Below the pieces are notes generated by a model. It was not told the origin of the DNA. It did no database searches and saw only the letters and a program-made list of their open reading frames with translations. Source: Clostridium bornimense (GTDB lineage: Bacteria; Bacillota; Clostridia; Clostridiales; Clostridiaceae). Taken from it: a stretch of DNA of 38,416 bases. Position numbers and translations under genes: made by a program. Positions 22,634 to 30,119 of this stretch are shown piece after piece (position 1 is the stretch's first letter; each line of letters opens with the position of its first letter). The stretch spans positions 1 through 38,416 of the forward strand of contig NZ_JAHLOD010000029.1 of NCBI RefSeq assembly GCF_018917145.1, read 5' to 3'.

Positions 22634-23704
22634 TTAGTCCTCTACAATTCTTCTTGCTTGACAATAATCCCTTGAATATATTAACTTCGAATACTTTACC
22701 ACATCCCCTGTTTGCGGCGCATGTATATACATTCCATTTCCTACACATATCCCCACATGATGTGGTTCTGACATCGAACCAAAGAATACTAAATCTCCTG
22801 GTTGTTCTTCTCCTTTAGGAATATAAGTACCACGGCCTGCTACTTGAGTATATGTTGTCCTTGTAAGTTCTATTCCCACCTTCTTATATACATATTGTAC
22901 AAATCCTGAACAATCAAAAGTATCTGGTCCTGTAGCTCCCCATACATAATCCTTTCCTATATGAGTATCTGCTTCCTTTAAAACCTCTAATATGATTTTA
23001 TTCGTAATCTCTTTATCATATTTCATGTGTTCTTTCATTGATGTTAAATCATTTTTTATTTTTTCTTCCATCTCAGATAATTCTTTCTGATACTTTTCCT
23101 TTAATTCCTTTGCCTTCAATAAAAATCCTTCTTCTATCTCTTTTATATTCTCTATTTCTTCTCGCTTATCTTGTAACTTATCTTTTAATTTATTTAAATT
23201 TTCTACTTCCTGTTCCATAGTATCTTTTTCGGATATTAGTGTTTCTTTCTTACATTTTATATTGCTTATTACATTTTCCTTATACTTTGATATTCCTTTA
23301 ATAACTTCAGTTCTCTCTATAAAATCTCCAATAGTTTTTGAATCTACAATCATACTAATGACTTCTTCTTTTCCACACATATAAGTTGTTCTAATCATCT
23401 TCCTAAACGCTTCTTCATTATGTTCTAATTCTATACTCTTTACCTGTATACTTTCTCTTTTTTCCTCAATATCTTTTTTCTTTTCACTTATCTTATTCTC
23501 AATTTCCTTTTGTTCTTCCATAATAACTGATATCTTATTATCTATCTTCTTTATCTCATCACTGTACTTCTCTACTTCCTCTACTGCTACTTTATATTCT
23601 TCTCGTTTCTCATCAATACTAGGCTCTGCCTTTACTATTACTTTCCCATTTGCAAATGTTATTATTGTAGCCATCAATATTAAGCATATCTTCCTTTTTA
23701 TCAT
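22634..23704 (-). CDS. Secreted coiled-coil NlpC/P60 peptidoglycan hydrolase, paralog C (divergent)
   Basis: This 356-aa protein has a signal peptide (about 1-27, VIVKAEP), a coiled coil very rich in Glu/Lys/Ile (30-235), almost no linker, and an NlpC/P60 domain with Cys265, His316 and His328. It is the most divergent member: the YKNGND motif of the other coiled coils reads YMCGKEE, and extra Cys residues appear at about 109, 153, 320 (GICVG) and 348. Extra cysteines are unusual for an exported protein of an anaerobe. The promoter has the shared motif (23757-23790), with a leader near 46 nt. It has its own terminator. Confidence 0.92.
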   Translation of the reverse strand: MIKRKICLILMATIITFANGKVIVKAEPSIDEKREEYKVAVEEVEKYSDEIKKIDNKISVIMEEQKEIENKISEKKKDIEEKRESIQVKSIELEHNEEAFRKMIRTTYMCGKEEVISMIVDSKTIGDFIERTEVIKGISKYKENVISNIKCKKETLISEKDTMEQEVENLNKLKDKLQDKREEIENIKEIEEGFLLKAKELKEKYQKELSEMEEKIKNDLTSMKEHMKYDKEITNKIILEVLKEADTHIGKDYVWGATGPDTFDCSGFVQYVYKKVGIELTRTTYTQVAGRGTYIPKGEEQPGDLVFFGSMSEPHHVGICVGNGMYIHAPQTGDVVKYSKLIYSRDYCQARRIVED

Positions 23705-23756
23705 TCCTAACTTTACCTCAATCCTAACCTTGCATGGTATATTTTACTTTATTGTA

Positions 23757-23790
23757 ATTATTATACATTTTTATAAAGATAAAATGAAGA
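23757..23790 (-). promoter_or_regulatory. Direct-repeat promoter of paralog C
   Basis: Minus strand TCTTCA-N5-TCTTTA (23790-23774), exactly 10 nt, then TAATAAT (23763-23757). Same geometry as paralogs B and D. Confidence 0.65.
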
Positions 23791-23837
23791 TATTTAATTT
23801 TCTCTAAAAAATAATTTTGAAACAAGTATTTCAATTC

Positions 23838-24051
23838 CTTTGTTCAATTCACAATTCACATTTCGCAATTAAGGAAACTATCTTATTCTATACACAAAAT
23901 TGTTCCACTTATAATCTCAAAAATTCCCCTAAAGGGAATTTCATCAACAACTGTGCACTGATATCTACTTGTGCCTTGTGCCCTCACACTTGTGCCCTGA
24001 TATCTACCTGTGCCTTGTGCCTTCATACCTGTGCCTTGATATTCAATTTTG
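23838..24051 (-). repeat. Dispersed intergenic repeat, copy R5
   Basis: Follows the terminator of paralog D. It contains TTCAATTCACAATTCACATTTC, CTATCTTATTCTATACACAAAA, AAATTCCCCTAAAGGGAATTTC, and an expanded tract of CTGTGCACTGATATCTAC / TTGTGCCTTGTGCCC units (about 23950-24040). It lacks the hairpin arm seen in R2-R4. Confidence 0.75.
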
Positions 24052-24097
24052 CAAAAAAAACTGCCGCACTCTGATCCCTACTTCTTTGTGCGACAAT
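24052..24097 (-). terminator. Terminator of NlpC/P60 gene D
   Basis: Minus-strand TGTCGCACAAAGAAGTAGGG..GTGCGGCAG with a T8 tail. Third copy of the pspA-type terminator. Confidence 0.88.
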
Positions 24098-24108
24098 CCC
24101 TTTTAACT

Positions 24109-25311
24109 TTAACCTAGTATTCTTCTAGCCTGTGTATAATTAGGCATATAGCTTAACTTTGAATATTTAACTACATCACCAGGCTTTGGTGCATGAATAA
24201 AAATACCATTTCCTACATAGATACCAACATGCTCTGGTGCTGACACTGGACCAAAGAAAACTAAATCTCCTGGTTGCTCACTTCCAGGTGCTACATAACT
24301 TCCTATACCAGCAACTTGAGTATATGTAGTTCTTGTAAGCGAAACTCCACATTGTTTATATACATATTGCACAAATCCTGAACAATCAAAGGTATTTGGT
24401 CCATTTGCACCTAAAACATATGATTTACCTAGATGTCTTTCAGCCTCTGCTAACACTGCTGATACTGATGTAGATGTAGATACTGTTGATTGTATCGGTT
24501 GTGTAGATTGAGTTGGTTGTGATGGCTTTGTTGATTGCGATGGCTTTGTTGATTGTGATGGTTGTAACACTTGTGCAGATTCTTCTACCTCATTAGACTG
24601 TGCTATTGTAGCAGTAGCTTCTTGTTCTCTTGATTCTTTAAGTTTATTTGCTTCTGCATTAACCTCATCCTCCATAGCCTTAACTTCTGTTGCATATTTA
24701 TTTTTAACATTCTCTGCTTCCGCTAAAGCAACTTCTTGTTCTTCTTTCTGCTTGTTAATTTCTTCTATTTGTTTCTTTAATTCCCCTTTTAATGAATTTA
24801 ATGCTACAACTTCCTTTTCAACTTTTGCTTTCGCTCCTTCTAACTGAACTTTTTCCTTCTTTATTTCATCCATTATAAGTTTTTCACGTTTAGAAACATC
24901 TTTAATAGTTTCAGTTCTTTCAATTAAATCTCCTATTGTCTTTGATTCTACTAACAAATTAATTACTACATCATTTCCATCTTTATATGAAGCTCTTACC
25001 CTTTTCTTAAACGTATCTTCATCTTCTTGCAATTCATCTTTTGCTTTTTCTACTTCCTCTTGCTTTTTATCAATTTCTCCTTGTTTTTCTGATATAGATT
25101 TTTCTGTTGTGTCTTGTTTATCCATCAATGCAATGATCTCTGTATCTAACTTTCTTACTTTATCATTTACACTTTCAACTTTCTTCACTGCATCTTCATA
25201 CTGATTTTTTGCATCATCTAATGTAGGATCTGCTTTAACGTTTATCCCCAAATTAGTAGTCATTAATAATGTTGTTACAAACAAAATTAGACTTATACCT
25301 TTCTTATTCAT
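24109..25311 (-). CDS. Secreted coiled-coil NlpC/P60 peptidoglycan hydrolase, paralog D (long linker)
   Basis: This 400-aa protein is the longest paralog. It has a signal peptide (MNKKGISLIL..VKADP), a coiled coil to about residue 230 similar to paralog B, and a Pro/Ser/Thr/Gln linker of about 35 residues built from SQSTKP-type repeats. The NlpC/P60 domain has Cys310, His361 and His373. Two changes near the active site are specific to it: YVLGANG replaces the YVWGATG of the others, and PEHVG replaces PHHVG/THHVG. The start at 25311 has GGGGGAAG upstream. The promoter motif is at 25392-25425. The linker repeats suggest slippage-driven length variation. Confidence 0.93.
   Translation of the reverse strand: MNKKGISLILFVTTLLMTTNLGINVKADPTLDDAKNQYEDAVKKVESVNDKVRKLDTEIIALMDKQDTTEKSISEKQGEIDKKQEEVEKAKDELQEDEDTFKKRVRASYKDGNDVVINLLVESKTIGDLIERTETIKDVSKREKLIMDEIKKEKVQLEGAKAKVEKEVVALNSLKGELKKQIEEINKQKEEQEVALAEAENVKNKYATEVKAMEDEVNAEANKLKESREQEATATIAQSNEVEESAQVLQPSQSTKPSQSTKPSQPTQSTQPIQSTVSTSTSVSAVLAEAERHLGKSYVLGANGPNTFDCSGFVQYVYKQCGVSLTRTTYTQVAGIGSYVAPGSEQPGDLVFFGPVSAPEHVGIYVGNGIFIHAPKPGDVVKYSKLSYMPNYTQARRILG
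24492..24575 (-). repeat. Short in-frame repeats coding the Pro-Ser-Thr linker of paralog D
   Basis: Tandem near-copies of a 15-nt unit read on the minus strand as CAA TCA ACA AAG CCA-type codons (QSTKPS, QSTKPS, QPTQST). Likely length-variable between strains. Confidence 0.6.
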
Positions 25312-25391
25312 TTTCTTCCCCCATTCTAAAAGTTTAAATATTTTTGTATTCATATTTATTTTATTTTTGCATTTTATTACTTTTATTTCAA

Positions 25392-25425
25392 ATTATTAAT
25401 CTTTTATATGAAGATATTATGTAGA
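25392..25425 (-). promoter_or_regulatory. Direct-repeat promoter of paralog D
   Basis: Minus strand TCTACA-N5-TCTTCA (25425-25409), exactly 10 nt, then TAATAAT (25398-25392). The leader is about 75 nt. Confidence 0.65.
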
Positions 25426-25456
25426 ATTTTTTTTAATTTATATAATTATATACAAA

Positions 25457-25493
25457 ATAAGACTGTATTTTGTTTAAAAATACAGTCTTATTA
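25457..25493 (-). terminator. Terminator of NlpC/P60 gene E
   Basis: Near-perfect stem AATAAGACTGTATTT/AAATACAGTCTTATT. It is strong in both directions. Confidence 0.9.
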
Positions 25494-25517
25494 GCATCAC
25501 ATATAATCTTTAATTAT

Positions 25518-26597
25518 TTAACCTATTATTCTTCTCGCCTGTGTATAATCAGGCATATAGCTTAACTTTGAATATTTAACTACATCACCAGTCTGAGGTG
25601 CATGAATAAACATTCCGTCTCCTGCATATATACCAACATGATGCGGCGACTTTATTGAACCGAAAAACACCAAATCTCCTGGTTGTACGTCTTTTGGTGC
25701 TACATATTGACCTTCTCTTACTTGGGTATATGTAGTTCTTGTTAATGATATTCCCATCTTTCCATAAACATACTGTGTTAAACCAGAACAGTCAAAAGTA
25801 TTAGGTCCTGTAGCTCCCCATACATATTTTTTTCCTAAATGAGTGTTTGCTTCTTTTAATATAGCCAGTGCAGTTTCACTAACATCTTCTCCTGTAGATG
25901 TTACCTTAACACCTACATTAATCTGTGCCTGTAAAATCTGTGCTTTAGCTTCTATTTCTCCATATATAACTTTTAATTGTTCTGCATATTTCTTACTTAC
26001 AGCCTCTGCATCTGCTTTAACTTTTTGATGTTCAACCTTTTCTGATTGTATAGATTCAATTTGTTTTTGTAAGTCTTCCTTTAGCTTAGATAAATTATCA
26101 GCTTCCTTTTGCAAATCCTTCTTGCAATTAACAAGTGTCTTTTTAGCGGATTTTGTTCTATCTATAGCTCTTACCTCATATCCAGTTACATTTCTAATAA
26201 GCTCTCTTCTATAGATTAAATCAGAAAAACTTTTTGCATCAAATACAATATCTAAAGTTATATCATTACCACTTTTATATGTAGATCTTACCCTTTTCTT
26301 TAATTCTTCTGCATCTCCAACTATAGTTTCTTCCGTTTTCTTAATTTCACTTTCTTTATTTTCTATCTCAACCTTTATGCTTTCAATCTTACTACTAGTT
26401 TCTTCTTGTTGTACCATTAGTTGACTTATCTTCTCGTCACATTTTCTTACTTCATCATTAGCTTCCTCAACCTTCATTATTGCATCAACATACTGACTTT
26501 TAGTATCATTCGGTGTTGCATTTATTGGTTTTATACCAATAAATAGTTCACTAACTAAGACTATAACTAACATAAATGATACTATTCTCATTTTCAT
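25518..26597 (-). CDS. Secreted coiled-coil NlpC/P60 peptidoglycan hydrolase, paralog E
   Basis: This 359-aa protein has a signal peptide (MKMRIVSFML..PINATP), a coiled coil (about 32-225) and a short Val/Thr linker. The NlpC/P60 domain has Cys270, His320 and His332. Its N-terminal half is closest to paralog A (KVEEANDEVRKCDEKI against KVEAANDAIRKCDDKI), so A/E and B/D look like two pairs, with C apart. The start is 26597, preceded by GGGGAGGAG; the longer frame begins inside that site. Unlike B, C and D it has an ordinary consensus promoter (26691-26719), so its control probably differs. Confidence 0.93.
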   Translation of the reverse strand: MKMRIVSFMLVIVLVSELFIGIKPINATPNDTKSQYVDAIMKVEEANDEVRKCDEKISQLMVQQEETSSKIESIKVEIENKESEIKKTEETIVGDAEELKKRVRSTYKSGNDITLDIVFDAKSFSDLIYRRELIRNVTGYEVRAIDRTKSAKKTLVNCKKDLQKEADNLSKLKEDLQKQIESIQSEKVEHQKVKADAEAVSKKYAEQLKVIYGEIEAKAQILQAQINVGVKVTSTGEDVSETALAILKEANTHLGKKYVWGATGPNTFDCSGLTQYVYGKMGISLTRTTYTQVREGQYVAPKDVQPGDLVFFGSIKSPHHVGIYAGDGMFIHAPQTGDVVKYSKLSYMPDYTQARRIIG

Positions 26598-26690
26598 ACT
26601 AACTCTCCTCCCCATTACCCATTCAAATTATACTATTTTTTTACTTGTATATATTTTAATTGATCCCCATTTGTAATATATTGTAGTATA

Positions 26691-26719
26691 ATTTTATATT
26701 ATTTAAAATAATTTGTCAA
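26691..26719 (-). promoter_or_regulatory. Sigma-A promoter of paralog E
   Basis: Minus strand TTGACA (26714-26719), exact 17-nt spacer containing ATTATTTTAAATAAT, then TAAAAT (26691-26696). Confidence 0.7.
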
Positions 26720-26867
26720 AAAAACCGCGCTATAGGAAATCTATGGCAGTAATGTTTTGAAAGGTATCATACTATTAGTTCATACGTAAAAATAAAAAGT
26801 ATTTTTCTTAATATACAGTGATAGGTAAAACATAAATTATCCTCTTCATTCTATCTAATGACATAAT
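26720..26867. other. Remainder of the gene-free stretch upstream of paralog E
   Basis: AT-rich, with no reading frame. ACCGCGCTATAGG (about 26723) stands out as locally GC-rich. No repeat block of the R family is clear except the CATAATAAAAGGAGGTATC end that forms the next terminator. Confidence 0.35.
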
Positions 26868-26902
26868 AAAAGGAGGTATCATACTCTACATACCTCCTTC
26901 TA
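26868..26902 (-). terminator. rsmI terminator
   Basis: Stem AAGGAGGTA/TACCTCCTT with a TTATTATG tail on the minus strand. The sequence resembles the hairpin ends of R1 and R2. Confidence 0.85.
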
Positions 26903-26907
26903 ATGCT

Positions 26908-27744
26908 CTAATATGAGCAAGCATATACTTCTCTTTTACTAATTCCTCTTTCCTTTGCAACTAATTTTATAGCTTCCTTTTTACTATTACCTTTTTCTAT
27001 GTAATAATCTATATGCTCCTCAATAGTCATGTACTCCCACTTACTTCTATTTTCTTTTTCTATCTCATCATCACTTTTTCCTTCTATTAATATAACAATT
27101 TCTCCACGGACTCCATTATCACATATCTTGTTATATACTTCCTCTACAGTGCCTCTTATAGTTTCTTCATAAGTTTTAGTAAGTTCTCTACTTAAAGCCA
27201 TTCTTCTATTTGGAATCCTGTCCTTAAGAAACTCCAATGTCGATACTATTCTATGAGGTGCTTCATAGAATATAATCGTATCTCTATAGCCTTCAATTTC
27301 TTTAAATATTTCTTCCCTATCTTTGTTTTCTCTAGGGAAAAAACCTCTAAACGCAAACTTAGTAGTGTCTAATGTAGAATTTACTAATGCTGTCACTACC
27401 GCTGTTGGTCCAGGTATAACTTCAAAATCAATTCCTTCTTCCACAGCCTTTTCTATTATAACTGCACCTGGATCTGATATTCCGGGCATTCCCGCATCTG
27501 ATACTAAAGCAACAATTTGCCCTTCTCTAACTTTATCTAATATATTTTCACTTCTACCCTCTTCATTAAACTTATGATATGAAATCAATGGCTTCTTTAT
27601 TTCAAAATGACTTAACAATCTCATAGTAACTCTTGTATCTTCTGCAGCCACTAAATCACAACTTTTCAATACTTCTAATGCTCTAAGTGTTATATCTTTT
27701 AGATTTCCAATAGGAGTTCCTACTATATATAACTTTCCTGCCAC
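26908..27744 (-). CDS. rsmI: 16S rRNA (cytidine1402-2'-O)-methyltransferase
   Basis: This 278-aa protein of the tetrapyrrole/SAM methylase fold has KLYIVGTPIGNLKDIT at the N-terminus, AAEDTRVT, SDAGMPGISDPG (SAM site), PGPTAVVTALVNS, FYEAPHR and SRELTKTYEE. It 2'-O-methylates C1402 in the ribosomal P site. The start is GTG at 27744: GAGGTG lies 6 nt upstream, and MAGKLYIVGTP is the usual family beginning. The longer frame has no ribosome site. The GTG lies 1 nt after the trmNF stop codon, so the two are translationally coupled, as in the yabB-yabC region of Bacillus. Confidence 0.95.
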   Translation of the reverse strand: MAGKLYIVGTPIGNLKDITLRALEVLKSCDLVAAEDTRVTMRLLSHFEIKKPLISYHKFNEEGRSENILDKVREGQIVALVSDAGMPGISDPGAVIIEKAVEEGIDFEVIPGPTAVVTALVNSTLDTTKFAFRGFFPRENKDREEIFKEIEGYRDTIIFYEAPHRIVSTLEFLKDRIPNRRMALSRELTKTYEETIRGTVEEVYNKICDNGVRGEIVILIEGKSDDEIEKENRSKWEYMTIEEHIDYYIEKGNSKKEAIKLVAKERGISKREVYACSY

Positions 27745-27745
27745 A

Positions 27746-28486
27746 CTACTCACCTCTTCCATATATCTTATCAATCTCTTTTGTATAACTACCATCTAAT
27801 TCATGAACATATAACGGTTCATCCCATTTAAGAAAACTACCTCCAAAATTCTGTCCTTCTATCAAAACAATATTAGGAGCCTTGTTGTATGTAGGATGAA
27901 TCATCTTTACCCTTTTCGGTTCTATTTTATATTTTCTCATAAGACAAAATATATCACAAAGTCTATCCGGTCTATGAATCATATAAAATCTACCATTATC
28001 CTTTAATACTGCCTTTGCTGCCACTATAACATCTTCTAAATTACATAATATCTCATGTCTTGCTATAGCATTTTTATCATTTACATTTATAATCCCTGAC
28101 CCTTGAAGCTTATATGGAGGATTAACTGTAACAACATCAACCTTTTCCATAAACTTTAAAAAATCTATATCCTTTAAATCTCTACAATAAAAATTTATTC
28201 TATCTGAAAGATTATTATAATCCACTGTTCTCTTCGCCATATCAACAAATTCTTCTTGTATCTCTATTCCCTTTATATCATTACATTCTGTTTTCCCTGC
28301 TATAATAAACGGAATAATCCCTGTTCCTGTACAAAAATCTATAACTTTATGACTCTTTTTTACCTTGGCGAAATTAGCCAACAATACTGCATCTACTCCA
28401 AATCTAAAAGCATCCTTCTTCTGTATAACATGTATCCCCTTTAGCTGTAAATCATCTAAAGTCTCATCTTCTTTTATAAAGCTCAT
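27746..28486 (-). CDS. trmNF: tRNA1(Val) (adenine37-N6)-methyltransferase-like (YfiC/YabB)
   Basis: This 246-aa class I SAM methyltransferase has a glycine motif VIDFCTGTGIIPF, acidic GIEIQEE, CRDLKD, and the catalytic NPPY in VVTVNPPYKLQG. The C-terminal RPDRLCDIFCLMRKY..PKRVKMIHP is typical of this family. The E. coli relative methylates A37 of tRNA-Val; in Firmicutes the substrate is assumed. First gene of a two-gene unit with rsmI. The leader (about 28490-28530) has TATAAT-like words but no clear -35. Confidence 0.9.
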   Translation of the reverse strand: MSFIKEDETLDDLQLKGIHVIQKKDAFRFGVDAVLLANFAKVKKSHKVIDFCTGTGIIPFIIAGKTECNDIKGIEIQEEFVDMAKRTVDYNNLSDRINFYCRDLKDIDFLKFMEKVDVVTVNPPYKLQGSGIINVNDKNAIARHEILCNLEDVIVAAKAVLKDNGRFYMIHRPDRLCDIFCLMRKYKIEPKRVKMIHPTYNKAPNIVLIEGQNFGGSFLKWDEPLYVHELDGSYTKEIDKIYGRGE

Positions 28487-28557
28487 TTCATCACTCCAAA
28501 TTATAAAGTATATCTATTATATAATTTTAACATAAAAAAATAAAAGGAACTATCATA

Positions 28558-28677
28558 TCATAATTTGCAATTCAATCAATTAACAACAAATGAAAACTTG
28601 TAAGTTTTATAGTGAATAAGTAAGAGTAAAGGGGGAATAGTTTATGTGTGACTTATGCCCTCATACCTGTGCCATGA
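28558..28677 (-). repeat. Dispersed intergenic repeat, partial copy R6
   Basis: Short and worn: AATTTGCAATTCAATCAATT (28561-28580) and GTGACTTATGCCCTCATACCTGTGCC (28647-28672) match blocks of R1 and R5. The TAAAAGGAACTATC at 28543 recalls the hairpin at 8139. It follows the ferredoxin terminator, keeping the rule that repeats sit after terminators. Confidence 0.55.
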
Positions 28678-28735
28678 AAAAAAGAGACTCCCGCTTGCAA
28701 ATTTTCATTTGCTAATGCGGGAATCTCTTTTATCT
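28678..28735 (-). terminator. Terminator of the csfB-to-ferredoxin gene group
   Basis: Long stem on the minus strand, AAAGAGATTCCCGC..AGCAAA / TTTGC..GCGGGAGTCTCTTT, with a T7 tail. Confidence 0.92.
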
Positions 28736-28753
28736 TATTTATTATAATAAGTA

Positions 28754-28924
28754 TTATGCTTGCTCTGGAGCAGCTACTGGACAAACATTTGCACAGTTTC
28801 CACAATCGATGCAACTTGTTTCATCAATTTCAAATTGACTATCTCCTTGAGAAATACATCCAACTGGACATTCTGCTGCACATGCACCACAACTAACACA
28901 TGTTTCGTTTATTTTGTATGCCAT
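28754..28924 (-). CDS. 2[4Fe-4S] ferredoxin
   Basis: This 56-aa protein starts MAYKINETCVSCGACAAECP and ends VCPVAAPEQA. It has the two classical clostridial clusters CxxCxxCxxxCP (CVSCGACAAECP and CIDCGNCANVCP), each closed by the last Cys of the other motif. It carries low-potential electrons for pyruvate:ferredoxin oxidoreductase, hydrogenase and similar enzymes. The ribosome site AGGAGGTG is excellent. It lies 77 nt after the HMA-like gene and before a strong terminator; a separate promoter cannot be excluded. Confidence 0.97.
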   Translation of the reverse strand: MAYKINETCVSCGACAAECPVGCISQGDSQFEIDETSCIDCGNCANVCPVAAPEQA

Positions 28925-29001
28925 CAAAAACACCTCCTAAAACTAAGCTATATTCTCCTACAATTTTATTTTAGCACGTCTACTATATTTATTAAAGTTT
29001 T

Positions 29002-29196
29002 TTATAGTATAATATGTCCATCATTTTCCAGCTTATCTATAATATCATCTAACGTAGTAAAATACTCATCAAAAATTACTGTAACCTCTTCACTTTCCTT
29101 AGATATATATAATGCTATAACGCCTTCAATAGAGGTTATATCTCTCTTTAACTTATTTACATTACCAATTTTGTGAACTCTAAGGACACCTTTCAT
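29002..29196 (-). CDS. Small HMA-like (ferredoxin-fold) protein without metal-binding cysteines
   Basis: This 64-aa protein has the beta-alpha-beta-beta-alpha-beta rhythm of heavy-metal-associated domains: VHKIGNVNKLKRDITSIEGVIALYI, then VTVIFDEYFTTLDDIIDKLENDGH. The CxxC copper site between the first strand and helix is absent (the loop reads HKIGNVNK). It therefore probably binds no copper by the classical route. It starts 11 nt after ricT with AGGAGGTA and is part of the holB/ricT operon, in the place where Bacillus has yabA, to which it shows no resemblance. Function unknown. Confidence 0.75.
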   Translation of the reverse strand: MKGVLRVHKIGNVNKLKRDITSIEGVIALYISKESEEVTVIFDEYFTTLDDIIDKLENDGHIIL

Positions 29197-29207
29197 GCTA
29201 TTACCTC

Positions 29208-30116
29208 CTAGTCACCCTTAAATAGTTCCTTTAATGCTTTTGCATCAGTCTCATCTTCCACTTCAATTCTGATGTCTTTTTCATCTACTGTTCCTTCATA
29301 TGATCCTGAAACTAACTTCAATTTTGTTATAGGTACTTCTCTAACTTCTCCGTCACCTTCTGCTCTCATAAACTTCGCAGTTACTGTTTCCTTAACAAGA
29401 CTATTAGACATAACCTCTCCTGTTCCATATGGAGTTTCCACAATAGAACCTACAGTCGGCATAATCTTTCTTGTTTTTTCATATGTTTCTTGTTCATAGT
29501 TAAGACAACACATTAATCTTCCACAAATCCCTGATATCTTTGATGGGTTTAATGATAGGTTTTGCTCTTTAGCCATCTTTATTGACACTGGAGCAAAGTC
29601 TGTAAGAAATGTTCCACAACATAATGGTCTTCCACATGGACCAAGTCCCCCTACCATTTTAGACTCATCTCTAACACCAATTTGTCTAAGTTCAATTCTA
29701 GTTCTAAAAACTGTAGCTAAATCCTTAACTAATTCTCTAAAATCTACTCTACCTTCTGCAGTAAAATAGAATATTATTTTATTATTATCAAATGTATACT
29801 CAACATCTATTAACTTCATAACTAATTTATGTTTAGCTATTTTTTCACAACATATATTAAAAGCTTCTTTTTCTCTTCTTTTATTATCGGCATATTTAAG
29901 TAAATCCTCTTTTGTTGCAACTCTCACTACTGACTTTAATGGAGATATAATACTATCTTCATCTACTTCTCTACTGCTTATTATACATGTTCCAAATTCC
30001 ATACCCCTAGCTGTTTCAACAATAACATTATCGCCTTCCTTAACTAAGTTGTCACCTGGTGAGAAGTAATACACTTTGCCAGCTTTTTTAAAGCGTATTC
30101 CCACTACCGAAACCAT
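29208..30116 (-). CDS. ricT: PSP1-domain protein RicT (YaaT)
   Basis: This 302-aa protein has a PSP1 domain with the invariant cysteine motifs GPCGRPLCC (about 160-168) and GICGRLMCCLNYE (about 195-207), preceded by IELRQIGVRDESKMVGG. In Bacillus, RicT (YaaT) joins RicA and RicF in an Fe-S-containing complex that stimulates RNase Y-dependent mRNA maturation and affects Spo0A phosphorylation. RicA and RicF genes are not in this window. It lies 3 nt after holB and is surely cotranscribed. Confidence 0.95.
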   Translation of the reverse strand: MVSVVGIRFKKAGKVYYFSPGDNLVKEGDNVIVETARGMEFGTCIISSREVDEDSIISPLKSVVRVATKEDLLKYADNKRREKEAFNICCEKIAKHKLVMKLIDVEYTFDNNKIIFYFTAEGRVDFRELVKDLATVFRTRIELRQIGVRDESKMVGGLGPCGRPLCCGTFLTDFAPVSIKMAKEQNLSLNPSKISGICGRLMCCLNYEQETYEKTRKIMPTVGSIVETPYGTGEVMSNSLVKETVTAKFMRAEGDGEVREVPITKLKLVSGSYEGTVDEKDIRIEVEDETDAKALKELFKGD

Positions 30117-30119
30117 TCT

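Noticed and set aside
23940-24045. Tandem CTGTGCC/CTGTGCAC units as a possible CRISPR array
   Set aside because: Units are short, irregular and without unique spacers of constant length; they belong to the dispersed repeat and no cas gene is present.
28760-29176. 138-codon plus-strand frame
   Set aside because: It is the antisense shadow of the ferredoxin and HMA-like genes, both of which have strong ribosome sites and clear families.
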